Shown: positions 1-9,154, numbered from the stretch's first letter. The stretch: 45,900 nucleotides of DNA from Firmicutes bacterium HGW-Firmicutes-21 (GCA_002841455.1 PGZT01000004.1:1-45900); one strand, 5' to 3'. Numbers and translations: made by a program. The notes: generated by a model not told the origin, from the letters alone.

Positions 1-1605
1 ATGCCGGAGGACAGTTTGTTTGAACAGAACCCTTCCTGGGCAGGCTTTGATATGCTTCAGGCGTTTATAAATGCTTGCCACGCAAGGGATATGGAGCTGC
101 ATATATGGATGCCGATCTATTATGTCGGTCACGGAAACAGCAGTAACTACAGCAAAAGCGTGGGAGCGAAAAAGCCGGAATGGCTGTCGCTCACCAATAC
201 CGGCAGCTATTACGAAGCAAACGACACGGACAAATTTATGTTTTTAAGTCCGGCTAACCCCGAGGTTAAGGAGTTCCTTTTAAATACCTACGAGTATATC
301 CTGACCAATTACGATATTGACGGGTTTCAACTCGATTACATAAGATATGCCGCAAGGGGAACAACCGATTTCGGTTATGACAGCACAACCGTAAACGCCT
401 TTAAGGCTAAGTACGGGATAACGCCTGAATTCAACACAAAAGCAAGCTATTGGAGCAATTGGGTTGCGTTCAGAGCCAGCTATGTTACAGATATGGTTAA
501 ATCCGCCCGAGAGCTGATAAACCGTGTAAGCCCGCAGGTAGTGCTCAGCGCGGATGTCTCGCCCGATTTCTCTCACGCTTATAACTATATTTATCAGGAC
601 AGCGCTAAATGGCTGGAGGAGGGGTATCTCGATATGATACACCCGATGGCATACGGAGAGGGCTATGTTGATTTAATGAAGCAGTATATATCCTTAGCGG
701 GAGACTGCTATGTAGGTGTCGGTCTCGGTGTCTTTATGAGCGAATTTCAAGCGGAGGATATGCTAAGACAGGCAACCGAGGTTTCCTCGATTAAAGCGGC
801 GGGCTCGGTGTTTTTTGAAGCGAGCACATATTTAAACAAGGGCTGCGGCAGTCTTCTCACCTCAACGCTTTACAGAAACCGTGCGTTATCCCCTACATAT
901 GACGAGCGTCGCTCGGTGCTACTGCTGACCGAACAAGCTGTAACCAGAATAGAAGAGGTAATTCTACCAAAGGGAGCGATAACCTCCGCAAAGGCAGCAG
1001 AGGTAAAGTCAAAGTTGAATGTGATAAAAACCTCCGCTGACGCAGGACTGACCGAACAGGTTATTCTGAATATAAATTCTGCGATTACGACCGTAAACAC
1101 AATTACGAACAACGCCGTAAAACAGGCTCTTTTGGATGACTTGAATTATTCCAAAACAATAGCTGTAAAAGCACTTGAGGTTTATAATAATGTAAACAAT
1201 TTCTTCAGGACCGAGAGTATAAACGGAAACAGTGTTATTATCGGATTTGATGGAGGCACGGTTGACAGCATGAGAGTCTCCGATGCAAAATTATTGTTAG
1301 GCGGAATAGTTACGGTAACCGATAAAAACGGAAGCAGCCTTTCCGACAACGCAAGGTTGGGTACGGGACAGGTGCTCTCCAACGGCAAGTATAAATATAC
1401 TATCGTAATCATGGGTGATGTAAACGGCGACGGAGCGATAGGCAGTGTCGATTATCTTCTGACAAAGCGTATCTTCCTGGGAACCTATACACCCGACGAC
1501 TACCAGATAAGAGCCGCCGCCATAACCGACGGAGTCGCTCCAAGAGCATCGGACTATCTGAAAATAAAACGACATTTTTTAGGCAGCTATAATTTATTTT
1601 CGTAA
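1..1605 (+). CDS. GHL10-type glycoside hydrolase with C-terminal dockerin, 5' end outside the window
   Basis: 534 codons are visible and the reading frame is open from base 1, so the N-terminus (signal peptide and first strands of the barrel) is most likely outside the window. Residues 1-290 resemble the GHL10/DUF187 family of TIM-barrel glycosidases: the segments LHIWMPIYY, GFQLDYIRY and DMIHPMAYG are typical barrel strands with acidic or aromatic residues. A helical spacer (about 295-400) follows, then a small beta domain, then a C-terminal dockerin module (about 465-534) with one canonical calcium loop, DVNGDGAIGSVD, and a second degenerate half ending DYLKIKRHFLGSY. The last 110 residues match those of the protein encoded at 4853-7054. 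Expected to be secreted and docked to a cohesin. Family call is confident; substrate unknown. Confidence 0.85.
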   Translation: MPEDSLFEQNPSWAGFDMLQAFINACHARDMELHIWMPIYYVGHGNSSNYSKSVGAKKPEWLSLTNTGSYYEANDTDKFMFLSPANPEVKEFLLNTYEYILTNYDIDGFQLDYIRYAARGTTDFGYDSTTVNAFKAKYGITPEFNTKASYWSNWVAFRASYVTDMVKSARELINRVSPQVVLSADVSPDFSHAYNYIYQDSAKWLEEGYLDMIHPMAYGEGYVDLMKQYISLAGDCYVGVGLGVFMSEFQAEDMLRQATEVSSIKAAGSVFFEASTYLNKGCGSLLTSTLYRNRALSPTYDERRSVLLLTEQAVTRIEEVILPKGAITSAKAAEVKSKLNVIKTSADAGLTEQVILNINSAITTVNTITNNAVKQALLDDLNYSKTIAVKALEVYNNVNNFFRTESINGNSVIIGFDGGTVDSMRVSDAKLLLGGIVTVTDKNGSSLSDNARLGTGQVLSNGKYKYTIVIMGDVNGDGAIGSVDYLLTKRIFLGTYTPDDYQIRAAAITDGVAPRASDYLKIKRHFLGSYNLFS

Positions 1606-1618
1606 AACAGCATAGAAT

Positions 1619-1664
1619 AAAGGCTGCGGATAGGCATTTTGCCAATTCCGCAGCTTTGTTTTTC
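1619..1664 (+). terminator. Rho-independent terminator after the GHL10-dockerin gene
   Basis: A GC-rich stem (AAAGGCTGCGGA pairing with TCCGCAGCTTT, one bulged G) encloses an inner GGCA/TGCC hairpin and is followed by GTTTTT. It begins 14 bases after the stop codon. Confidence 0.8.
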
Positions 1665-1678
1665 GCCAACGAATTATA

Positions 1679-2428
1679 CTATTTTTCGGCTAAATAATTG
1701 ATGTTTCCGTTTTCCGTATATGTGATATTTTTGAATCCCACTTTATGAACAAGGGATATAAATTTGTCTTTTTTTATGGGATTGTAATCAACAGATTCGC
1801 TTTCCATGTGTTTTAATCCGGTTTCGAGGTCCTCTATTAAGTAAATAATATTGAAGCATATTTTACTTTTATGGTAATCGAAAACATATACAATGCTGTA
1901 TCTTTTGTTATCCTTAATATCATTTATACGCATGGGGTGAAAGCGTTTTTTGTCTTTAATCATTAAATCATAATTACGCATGGAAAACATTGCAATTCCA
2001 CCCTTTTTTGTCAGAGCATAAATCTCGGTTAAGGCTTTTTCTATATCCGTATCGCTCATTAGATGCGGAATGGAGTTCCCCCATGATATAACAGCATCGT
2101 ATTCACCTTTATAATATTTTCCAAGCTCCCTAAAATCAGCTTGGCGAAATTTTATATCAACTTTTTCCTTCTCCGCAAGACGAGTTGCTTCGTCAATCAT
2201 TACGCCGGAAATATCACTCGCTTCTACCTTGTATCCCCGCTTCGCAAGACCTATCGCCTGTAGACCGCTGCCGCAGGAACAGTCAAGCACTGTTTTAACA
2301 CCATGCTTTTCAAAAACAGGGCATATTAACCCCATATCGTTGTTTGTTGCATTTTCCCATGAGGAAAAAAACCAGTGATATTTATCAGCTATTGTATCGT
2401 AAAAGGGTTCGGGTTGATTAATAGGCAT
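1679..2428 (-). CDS. Class I SAM-dependent methyltransferase
   Basis: About 249 residues. The SAM-binding motif I is VLDCSCGSGLQAIGLA, followed by the acidic strand VEASDIS and motif IV-like YDAVISWGNSIPHL; the overall order matches small-molecule methyltransferases of the Methyltransf_11/25 type, glycine/sarcosine methyltransferase-like. I prefer the ATG at 2428 (MPINQPEPFYD) because an AGAGGA site lies about 10 bases upstream; an upstream ATG at 2470 sits in the terminator hairpin and has no ribosome site. It follows the acyl-CoA synthetase fusion on the same strand but a strong hairpin separates them. Substrate cannot be told. Confidence 0.85.
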   Translation of the reverse strand: MPINQPEPFYDTIADKYHWFFSSWENATNNDMGLICPVFEKHGVKTVLDCSCGSGLQAIGLAKRGYKVEASDISGVMIDEATRLAEKEKVDIKFRQADFRELGKYYKGEYDAVISWGNSIPHLMSDTDIEKALTEIYALTKKGGIAMFSMRNYDLMIKDKKRFHPMRINDIKDNKRYSIVYVFDYHKSKICFNIIYLIEDLETGLKHMESESVDYNPIKKDKFISLVHKVGFKNITYTENGNINYLAEK

Positions 2429-2458
2429 TTTAAGTAAGTCCTCTCGGTGTTTTATATT

Positions 2459-2501
2459 TTTGTAAAACAAATCCCATCAATCATATCTACTGATGGGATT
2501 T
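2459..2501 (-). terminator. Intrinsic terminator between the synthetase fusion and the methyltransferase
   Basis: A perfect 11-bp stem (AAATCCCATCA / TGATGGGATTT) with an 11-base loop is followed on the minus strand by TGTTTTA and on the plus strand by TATTTTAATT, so it could work in both directions. It lies just after the stop codon of the gene at 2510-4786. Confidence 0.75.
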
Positions 2502-2509
2502 TATTTTAA

Positions 2510-4786
2510 TTAGGTTTTTAGCTCGACACGCCTGATTTTACCGCTTATTGTCTTGGGCAGGCTGGTTACAAACTCCACCCTTCTCGGATATTTGTAGGGT
2601 GCGGTATGCTTTTTAACATATTCCTGAATCTCTTTTTTAAGCTCCTCGCTCGGCTCCCTGTCCTTGGTCAGAACAACCGTCGCTTTTACTACCTGTCCTC
2701 TCGTCTCATCGGGAACACCCGTAATCGCACATTCCAACACATAAGGAAGCTCCATTATAACGCTCTCAATTTCAAACGGACCGATACGATAACCGCTCGA
2801 CTTGATTACATCGTCGGTTCTGCCGACATACCAGTAATAGCCGTCCTCGTCACGCCATGCGGTGTCTCCGGTATAATAGATATTATCCTTCCATACCTCG
2901 TTGGTTTTCTCCTCGTTCATGTAATAACCCATGAACATACCGCAGACATCCTTTTCGGTACGGAGAACAATCTCGCCGACCTCGCCTATATCAGCCGGAG
3001 TCCCGTCCTCCCTCAAAATATCCATATTATACGCAGGGATGGGAACACCCATAGAGCCTATTTTAGGCTTGGTACCGTAAAGGTTGCCGACTGTCAGAGT
3101 TGTCTCGGTCTGCCCGAAGCCCTCCATAATCACAAGCCCCGTAGCCTCCTTAAAGCGGTTGAACACCTCGGGGTTCAACGCCTCGCCCGCGGTTGTGGCA
3201 TATTTTATCGACGACAGGTCGTATTTGGACAAGTCCTCTTTTATTAGAATTCTGTACATTGTGGGGGGCGCACAGAAGGTGGTTATATTGTGCTTTGCAA
3301 ATAAGGGAAGCAAATCATCGGCTACGAACTTCTCCATATCATATACAAAAACAGCGCACTCGCAGAACCATTGACCGTATAATTTTCCCCATAGCGCCTT
3401 GCCCCAGCCTGTATCGGATATTGTCAGATGCAGTCCGTCGGGGTCGACATAATGCCACCAACGGGCGGTAATGATGTGTCCGAGCGGATAGGTTGCGGAA
3501 TGAGTGGCTATTTTAGGGTAGCCTGTCGTTCCCGAGGTGAAGAACATTATCGACGGGTCATCCTTGCTTGTTTCGACACGCTCGAATATCTCGCTCTGAG
3601 CCTCAACTCCGCTGTCGAAGTCCGACCAGCCCTCTCTTGTACCCTTTGCAAGGGATTTTATCTCCAGAGTGGGACATTGCGGAGCCGCTTTATCCACCTC
3701 GTCGGCGCATATTCCGTCCGCCGTACATATAATCGCCCTTACCTTTCCTGCGTTGAAGCGGTAGATATAATCCTTTTCCACCAAAAGGTTTGTCGCAGGT
3801 ATTGCAACCGCACCCAGCTTGTGCAGAGCGAGGATAGCCATCCAGAACTGATAATGCCTCTTCAGCACCAGCATAACCCTGTCGCCCCGTTTAATACCGA
3901 GCGAGCGGAGGTAATTAGCGGTTTTATTCGTGAGTATGCTCATCTCTGAGAAGGTGAAAATCCGCTCCTCTTTTTGTGCCGATACCCATACAAGCGCAGG
4001 CTTGTCGGGGGATTTTTTTGCCAGAGCATCAAGAACATCATATGAGAAGTTAAAGTCGGAGGTGGGGAAGGTCTCAAAGCTTACAAGCGTTCCATCCTCA
4101 GCAACGGTCTCCTTGACGAATTTCTTGTAAATCAAATTGTCGTATTTGGCGTCGGTAACACCCGTTTTGTTCTCTGCTTGAGCAACAGGCGTAGGCTCTA
4201 TGTCCTCGGCAGCGCCTTCCGTGGGCTTAAATACTATCGCAAGGAAGGTGCAATCCTCTCCTCCTGCGGCAATCATACCATGGCGGTGCGCCGAATCGTA
4301 ATAAACCGTGTCCCCCTCGTTCAGAATGACAACATGGTCGTCAAGCTGTATTTTAAGCGAACCACTGAGCACCATATTAAATTCCTGACCCGTGTGTGTG
4401 GAGAGCGGAATAGGATTGTCAAGCGCCGCCGAATCAAATTTAGCAGTAACGATAAAGGGCTCGGACATCCTGTTCTTCAAAAGCGGTGCAATATGCCTGT
4501 AATTGAAGCCCTCTCTGCGTTTTATCGGCATACCCTCTCCGGCACGGGTAATATTATAGAACCCCAGCTTTGGGTTAACACCCAAGACCAGCTCGGATAT
4601 ATCCATACCGAGAGCAATGGCGCATTTATACAGGAAGGTAAAGGAAAAATCATCGTTGCCCTCCTCAAGAATCAGATATTTCTCCTCGTCAATGCCGCAT
4701 GAGGCGGCCAATTGTGCGGCAGAAAGCTCGGCATTAATTCTTGCAAACTTCAATCTCTCCGCTATAAGCTTTGTTTGATTCTCCAT
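2510..4786 (-). CDS. XRE-cupin-acyl-CoA synthetase fusion protein
   Basis: 758 residues in three parts. Residues 8-70 are an XRE-type helix-turn-helix (ERLKFARINAELSAAQLAASCGIDEEKY). Residues 105-188 are a cupin with possible metal ligands in HTGQEF (131-135) and HRH (167-169). Residues 215-758 are a complete AMP-forming acyl-CoA synthetase: TSGTTGYPK (417-425), GFGQTETT, YYTGDTAWRDEDGYYWYVGR, the hinge KSSGYRIGPFEIES and the catalytic lysine in SGKIRR (about 750). All adenylation motifs are present, so activity on a short or medium-chain acid is likely (closest in feel to ACSM/acetyl-CoA synthetases). A perfect GGAGG site precedes the ATG. The N-terminal half is the layout of stand-alone XRE-cupin regulators, so the enzyme may be ligand-gated or bind DNA; that is inference. 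Confidence 0.88.
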   Translation of the reverse strand: MENQTKLIAERLKFARINAELSAAQLAASCGIDEEKYLILEEGNDDFSFTFLYKCAIALGMDISELVLGVNPKLGFYNITRAGEGMPIKRREGFNYRHIAPLLKNRMSEPFIVTAKFDSAALDNPIPLSTHTGQEFNMVLSGSLKIQLDDHVVILNEGDTVYYDSAHRHGMIAAGGEDCTFLAIVFKPTEGAAEDIEPTPVAQAENKTGVTDAKYDNLIYKKFVKETVAEDGTLVSFETFPTSDFNFSYDVLDALAKKSPDKPALVWVSAQKEERIFTFSEMSILTNKTANYLRSLGIKRGDRVMLVLKRHYQFWMAILALHKLGAVAIPATNLLVEKDYIYRFNAGKVRAIICTADGICADEVDKAAPQCPTLEIKSLAKGTREGWSDFDSGVEAQSEIFERVETSKDDPSIMFFTSGTTGYPKIATHSATYPLGHIITARWWHYVDPDGLHLTISDTGWGKALWGKLYGQWFCECAVFVYDMEKFVADDLLPLFAKHNITTFCAPPTMYRILIKEDLSKYDLSSIKYATTAGEALNPEVFNRFKEATGLVIMEGFGQTETTLTVGNLYGTKPKIGSMGVPIPAYNMDILREDGTPADIGEVGEIVLRTEKDVCGMFMGYYMNEEKTNEVWKDNIYYTGDTAWRDEDGYYWYVGRTDDVIKSSGYRIGPFEIESVIMELPYVLECAITGVPDETRGQVVKATVVLTKDREPSEELKKEIQEYVKKHTAPYKYPRRVEFVTSLPKTISGKIRRVELKT

Positions 4787-4852
4787 TATATTCCTCCGTT
4801 TATATGCTTTTATTTATAATTTTTACAAGGGATTTTATATTTGGTATAAATG

Positions 4853-7054
4853 TTAAGAATAAATATTATATGTTCCGAGGAAATGGCGTTTTATCTTAAG
4901 ATAATCCTTTGTCGTCGGAGAGCTTCCGCCGTCGAGGCAGAGTGCCGCAAGCATAGCTCCGTCAAGCGAATATGTGCCTAAGAACACCCTCTTTGCCAAC
5001 AGATAATCCTTTGTGTCGACAACACCGTCGCCGTTTGCGTCGCCAAGGATAACAACAATTATCTCCTGTATACCGTCTGTTATTATAAAGCCTGTTCCGA
5101 TTAAACCGTTATCTGGGACAGCCACACGATTTCTGTTTAGTATCGTTACATTCCCTTTAAACATAGACCTTAACGCCCCTGCATTGGTTCCTCCGGTTAA
5201 TCCTCTCAGAAAACCGTTTTCCTCGTCTATTATGAGCCCATTTCCTTCATTCGGTTCAATCCCACTATATTCATTAAGGTCTTTTGTAAGGATTGCTAAA
5301 CTGCCGTTTCCGTAAAATTCAATCAAATTGTAATTCAAACAAATGGTGCTTGCATGCGGCATATAAAAGATTATGCTATCCTCGACATCCGCTAAAACAG
5401 TAAATCCGATTTTTACAACGATAGAGCCGTCTTCTTTTGCTCGGGAGGCGTAATCGACTGTGGCGAGGGAAACATCGTATCTCGAACTATCCTCCTCAAG
5501 CTTGCACAAAACCTCCCATTTGGTTCTGTTTGGAGCGGTAACGAGAAAAGCTTCCATTTCGCTGTTCATATCTCCGTCATTTTTAACAATAGGTTCAACC
5601 AACGCTTTATCATAATATAAAAAGAAATGCACATAAACAAAACCATCATTACTCGTTACATTATTCAGAGTTACCGTTACCTCGATATTACCTCCCGGGA
5701 TATACTTCTCGGGTGCTGTTACCGATAAGCTATATGCAGGATTTTCCACAGGTGTCCCCAAATAATCGGTAATTTCGTATTCGGTTATAACAGCAAGCCC
5801 TGCATTTCCATAATGCTTTTTAAGGTCGTAATCTGCACAGACAGTGCTCGCGTGAGGGACCTGAAAAACAATATCCCCCTTAGCAGTCGACTTTACTGTG
5901 AAAGCAACCCTGATAACAACCGAGCCGTTCGTTTTTGCATGGGAAGCCTTTTCGATGGTAAAAAAGGAAAGATCATACCTCGAGTAAGCCTCCTCAAGCT
6001 TGCACAAGCCCTCCCATTTTGTTTTATTCGGAGCCGTTATAAGAAAGTCGTCCATCGAACTGTTCATATCATCGTCATTTTTAACAACAGGCTCAACCTT
6101 ACTGCTGTCATAAAAGAGGAGCAACTGAATCAGACCGAACCCGTCCTCGGATATTATATCGTTAAGGGTAAGGGTAACATTAACCGTGTCACCCGGTATA
6201 TATTCGGAGGGAGCGGCAACCGAAATATTATATTTAGGATTTTCCACCGGTTTACCGAGTATATTGCCGTCAATAGTCTCGGAGGACAGGGTTATAACCG
6301 CACCTTTATCCATATTCTTTCCGCCGAGTATGGCGTCCTGCCATTCGCACATATTCGGTGCAATATTAAAATTCTCCTGATCTCCTATCGCATATGTAAG
6401 CCCAAACTGTGTGCCAGAGCCGATATTTGTCATACCGAGAGCCGCAAATGGAATTCTGACCTCATAGGTGGTGGTTTTAGCGGAGTTGTTTCGTTTTCCC
6501 ATAAAATCCCACGAATCCACCGTAAGACCTTCACCGCCGACGGGCTTGCTCCACGCTACCTTGTAGCTTGAGCCGTCCGACATAACCGAGAGTCCCGCTT
6601 CAAGATAATTTCCCGACCATGCACCCGTCTGATAAACAACCTTTGATGCGTCCGGTGCTCCGGTACAGAGCATAAACTGCACGCAGGAGAACAGATACAT
6701 ATAGCCGAGGTCGGGTATACCATCGCCGTTGTGGTCGTAATTTATCGGAATCGGCCAATGACCGTCGGTATATACAACCCATGCCATATAAAGGCTGTCA
6801 TTTGTCCAGGTCATATAAAAATCAGCATTTATACTCTTATCCATGTCAAAGCTCGAAATAAACTCGCTGTTGCTGTAATCAACGGAATGTATCTTTTCTC
6901 CGTATTCGCCGGCTTCTACAACACCGTTAATTACGGGAGCTGTAGTTGTTGTTTTTACGGTTACCCTCGCATTTGCGGGCGACGCGGCGGAGGGAACGGT
7001 AAATAACCCCGTAAACAGAATTAAGCATAAAAAAACAGAAACGATTTTTTTCAT
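4853..7054 (-). CDS. Secreted protein with carbohydrate-binding-like, two cohesin-like and one dockerin domain
   Basis: 733 residues. A signal peptide is clear (MKKIVSVFLCLILFTGLFTV, cut near SAASPANA). Residues 35-265 resemble the CBM9/DOMON-like sugar-binding fold (APVINGVVEAGEYGE, YEVRIPFAALG). Two repeats of about 150 residues follow, each beginning NPxYxxSVxAP and containing YxPGxxxxVTxTLN and LFYD, which look like cohesin-like beta sandwiches. The last 110 residues are a small beta domain plus dockerin, with loop DANGDGVVDTKD and a degenerate second half. A consensus promoter lies 58 bases upstream of the ATG and an AAGGAG site precedes it. A protein carrying both cohesin-like and dockerin modules could be an adaptor of a small cellulosome-like complex; catalytic activity is not evident. 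The cohesin call is by pattern only. Confidence 0.8.
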   Translation of the reverse strand: MKKIVSVFLCLILFTGLFTVPSAASPANARVTVKTTTTAPVINGVVEAGEYGEKIHSVDYSNSEFISSFDMDKSINADFYMTWTNDSLYMAWVVYTDGHWPIPINYDHNGDGIPDLGYMYLFSCVQFMLCTGAPDASKVVYQTGAWSGNYLEAGLSVMSDGSSYKVAWSKPVGGEGLTVDSWDFMGKRNNSAKTTTYEVRIPFAALGMTNIGSGTQFGLTYAIGDQENFNIAPNMCEWQDAILGGKNMDKGAVITLSSETIDGNILGKPVENPKYNISVAAPSEYIPGDTVNVTLTLNDIISEDGFGLIQLLLFYDSSKVEPVVKNDDDMNSSMDDFLITAPNKTKWEGLCKLEEAYSRYDLSFFTIEKASHAKTNGSVVIRVAFTVKSTAKGDIVFQVPHASTVCADYDLKKHYGNAGLAVITEYEITDYLGTPVENPAYSLSVTAPEKYIPGGNIEVTVTLNNVTSNDGFVYVHFFLYYDKALVEPIVKNDGDMNSEMEAFLVTAPNRTKWEVLCKLEEDSSRYDVSLATVDYASRAKEDGSIVVKIGFTVLADVEDSIIFYMPHASTICLNYNLIEFYGNGSLAILTKDLNEYSGIEPNEGNGLIIDEENGFLRGLTGGTNAGALRSMFKGNVTILNRNRVAVPDNGLIGTGFIITDGIQEIIVVILGDANGDGVVDTKDYLLAKRVFLGTYSLDGAMLAALCLDGGSSPTTKDYLKIKRHFLGTYNIYS

Positions 7055-7111
7055 GAAGATAACTCCTTTGTAGGCTTTTTTAATGCTTGCAATTATTATA
7101 ATTACCTTATA

Positions 7112-7140
7112 ATCATAACACGCTTAAAACATATTGTCAA
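7112..7140 (-). promoter_or_regulatory. Sigma-A-type promoter of the cohesin-like/dockerin gene
   Basis: TTGACA, 17 bases, TATGAT on the minus strand, 58 bases upstream of the start at 7054. Confidence 0.75.
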
Positions 7141-7171
7141 TCATATTGTATACCGCAATATGAATAACAAG

Positions 7172-7230
7172 GAAAAAAACCCCGTATATATCCTCCGCCG
7201 AACAGAATGTTTACGGCGGTGGAAACGGGA
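7172..7230 (-). terminator. Intrinsic terminator downstream of the CotF-like gene
   Basis: On the minus strand the outer stem CCCGT/ACGGG encloses CCGCCG/CGGCGG and is followed by a run of seven T. It lies 34 bases after the stop at 7264. Confidence 0.75.
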
Positions 7231-7263
7231 TTTTTCGGTCGAAATCTATAAAGTCGTTATTAA

Positions 7264-7512
7264 CTAACGCATTTGGGAGAACTTTTGTGCCGTCTGCGTT
7301 ATCTTCTGCTGCTCAACGGGCGTTGTCTGATACCAGCCCTTGTCGTTCATTTTTGTGAATATTTCATTTTGCATCTGCAAGGATTTGTTAAGTGCGCTGT
7401 CAAAAACATTACGCACATTGGTTGTCGTGGATTCGACCGTACCGTTATAAAACAATCCGCTCGTTGTCTTTACCGTAAAGAGAAGATTTTCCATCAAATT
7501 TTTATCATCCAT
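7264..7512 (-). CDS. CotF-like spore coat protein
   Basis: 82 residues from the ATG at 7512, which has an excellent GGAGGAAAGG site; a longer frame upstream lacks one. The body (MENLLFTVKTTSGLFYNGTV, then ALNKSLQMQNEIFTKMNDKGWY) matches the small CotF/spore coat family found in clostridia, where it typically sits next to a 58-60 residue partner, as here. It is a structural protein of the spore coat by family knowledge. Its presence suggests the organism sporulates or descends from a spore former. Confidence 0.8.
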   Translation of the reverse strand: MDDKNLMENLLFTVKTTSGLFYNGTVESTTTNVRNVFDSALNKSLQMQNEIFTKMNDKGWYQTTPVEQQKITQTAQKFSQMR

Positions 7513-7586
7513 AATAAAACCCCTTTCCTCCGAAACATAATTCGAACATTTCGGAAATATTGATACCACCCGACTTTTACTTAGCA

Positions 7587-7760
7587 TTAGAGAGTGCGGT
7601 AGATTTCGTCAAAGATCTGAGTATGCCTTTGCTCGAGCTGACTTACAAAGTTCTTAAGAACGGGGTCCTGCAGCTTGTTTGCACAATCGGCACATTGGAT
7701 CTTCATAAATTGCTCGTGATTTAGGGCATCCTCGATATAAAGTAATTCCTTTGGACTCAT
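7587..7760 (-). CDS. Small spore-coat-associated partner protein
   Basis: 57 residues beginning MSPKELLYIEDALNHEQFMK. The ATG at 7760 is chosen because AAGGAGGTGATAAAT precedes it directly; the GTG nine bases upstream is part of that ribosome site. The sequence has CADC and a helical C-terminus (FVSQLEQRHTQIFDEIY), as in the short rubrerythrin/CotF-like helical proteins commonly encoded just upstream of clostridial CotF genes. It lies 74 bases upstream of the CotF-like gene on the same strand and is probably co-transcribed with it. Confidence 0.75.
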   Translation of the reverse strand: MSPKELLYIEDALNHEQFMKIQCADCANKLQDPVLKNFVSQLEQRHTQIFDEIYRTL

Positions 7761-7797
7761 ATTTATCACCTCCTTATTTTTATATGTTCAATATCTC

Positions 7798-7827
7798 TTT
7801 ACAGCCAACCGTACATTATGATATAAT
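7798..7827 (+). promoter_or_regulatory. Promoter of the solute-binding protein gene
   Basis: TTTACA, 18 bases, TATAAT, ending 28 bases before the ATG at 7856. Confidence 0.65.
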
Positions 7828-7855
7828 ATTATAAGAAGTTTTTCGGAGGAATTAT

Positions 7856-9154
7856 ATGAGTTCAAAAATGAAAACATTTATAGCATTATTGCTCGCCGCA
7901 TTGATGATAGTACCCATATTGCTTGGCTTAATATTTTCAGGCAATAATGAACAGGCAGTAGCGCAGGATAATATTTTACAGGTTTATTTAAACGAAACCG
8001 ATTACATGATGGAACAGTTTATAATAAAAAAGCTTAAACAGAAATATCCGAACACAAAGATTACTCTTACAATGAAACGCAACGGTGATAATGAGTCTTA
8101 TTACAACAGCGTCAAGGAAGGTGTATATGATGTATTTTCCTCACCTGTAGGGTACTTTGATGCGATTGTGGAAGCGGGCGGGATCACTGCGATTGAGAGC
8201 TATTTAAATGCAGAAAAGTTCCAAAATATAGTTTGCGGCGGAGCTATTCAGGACTATGAGGATGGACATATATATACTATACCCTATGAACCCGCCAACT
8301 ATACGGTAATTTATTACAACCGACAAATATTTGCCAAATACGGACTATCTGTTCCAAAGACCTCCGAGCAGTTCCTTGAGGTCTGCGAAACTCTCAAGAG
8401 CAACGGAATACCTGCACTTGCAACCAGCGCTTCCGAGTCATGGCAGAGTTGTATGCTTCTCGAAGCGTTCGCACTTACAGTAAACCCCGAGATAACCAAG
8501 GAAATTATGAGGGGCAAAGCGAGCTTCGGAGACGCTCCGTATGCGTGGGCGGCTCAGTTTATGGAAACGCTTGTAAAGAGCGTCTATATAGAACCAAAGT
8601 TCTTAAATCAAGGCTATGCCGCAAACAGCACCTCATTTGTAAAGGGTGAGGTCGCCATGCTTGCGGACGGCTCATGGTCGGTTGCCGACAAAGCGGCAAA
8701 AAGTGTAAACAAATCCGGTTGGTTCTTTGCTCCTGTTAAGGATGAATCCTATCTTAAAAATTATGGAATCTCGTCAGGTTCAAGCATGAAGATAGGCAAT
8801 GGTCTCTTAATCTCGCATAAATGCAGCGATAAATCAACCGCTGTAAAGGTTGCTATTTGTATAGCCGCCGCTTATGCCGAATACAGGTATCAATACGGCG
8901 ATACCACAGCTACTGTTTATAAAGCGGACGAATTGGGTTGGGAGATACAATCGGTAACCCCTTATTTTGGAATAAAGGAATATATGAGCGAAACGCAGAA
9001 AATTGAATATATGTACCCTTATTTACAAGACCTGTCCAACGCCGGGAATGACATTTGCGTTGCTTTATCTCAGCTGTTAAAAGGGCAGATCGGTGCGGCG
9101 GCCTTCACCGAAAAAGCATCGGCGTTCGACGGTAGCGGTAGAAAAGTTTATTAA
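7856..9154 (+). CDS. Extracellular solute-binding protein (family 1, sugar type), membrane-anchored
   Basis: 432 residues. The N-terminus is a single hydrophobic segment (about 7-28, TFIALLLAALMIVPILLGLI) with no lipobox cysteine, so the protein is probably anchored by an uncleaved signal rather than a lipid. The remainder follows the family 1 solute-binding fold: YPNTKITLTMKRNGD, DVFSSPVGYFDAIVEAGG, the hinge-region motif YTIPYEPANYTVIYYNRQIFAKYGLSVP (split here for its parts) and FVKGEVAMLADGSWSV, a hallmark of sugar-binding ABC receptors. A GGAGG site precedes the ATG. No ABC permease or ATPase gene is next to it; the following gene is a GH26-like lipoprotein, which hints at a mannan or other glycan ligand. 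It may serve an ABC importer encoded elsewhere or act as a sensor. Confidence 0.85.
   Translation: MSSKMKTFIALLLAALMIVPILLGLIFSGNNEQAVAQDNILQVYLNETDYMMEQFIIKKLKQKYPNTKITLTMKRNGDNESYYNSVKEGVYDVFSSPVGYFDAIVEAGGITAIESYLNAEKFQNIVCGGAIQDYEDGHIYTIPYEPANYTVIYYNRQIFAKYGLSVPKTSEQFLEVCETLKSNGIPALATSASESWQSCMLLEAFALTVNPEITKEIMRGKASFGDAPYAWAAQFMETLVKSVYIEPKFLNQGYAANSTSFVKGEVAMLADGSWSVADKAAKSVNKSGWFFAPVKDESYLKNYGISSGSSMKIGNGLLISHKCSDKSTAVKVAICIAAAYAEYRYQYGDTTATVYKADELGWEIQSVTPYFGIKEYMSETQKIEYMYPYLQDLSNAGNDICVALSQLLKGQIGAAAFTEKASAFDGSGRKVY

Noticed and set aside
1409-1669. Minus-strand open frame across the dockerin end and terminator
   Set aside because: Antisense to the dockerin coding sequence and crossing its terminator hairpin; no domain.
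3428-3949. Plus-strand open frame of 173 codons within the synthetase region
   Set aside because: Antisense to the well-supported XRE-cupin-synthetase gene; composition and lack of a ribosome site indicate a shadow.
5813-6571. Long open frame (252 codons) on the plus strand
   Set aside because: It lies wholly antisense to the cohesin-like/dockerin gene, has no ribosome site and no recognisable domain; it is a shadow frame.
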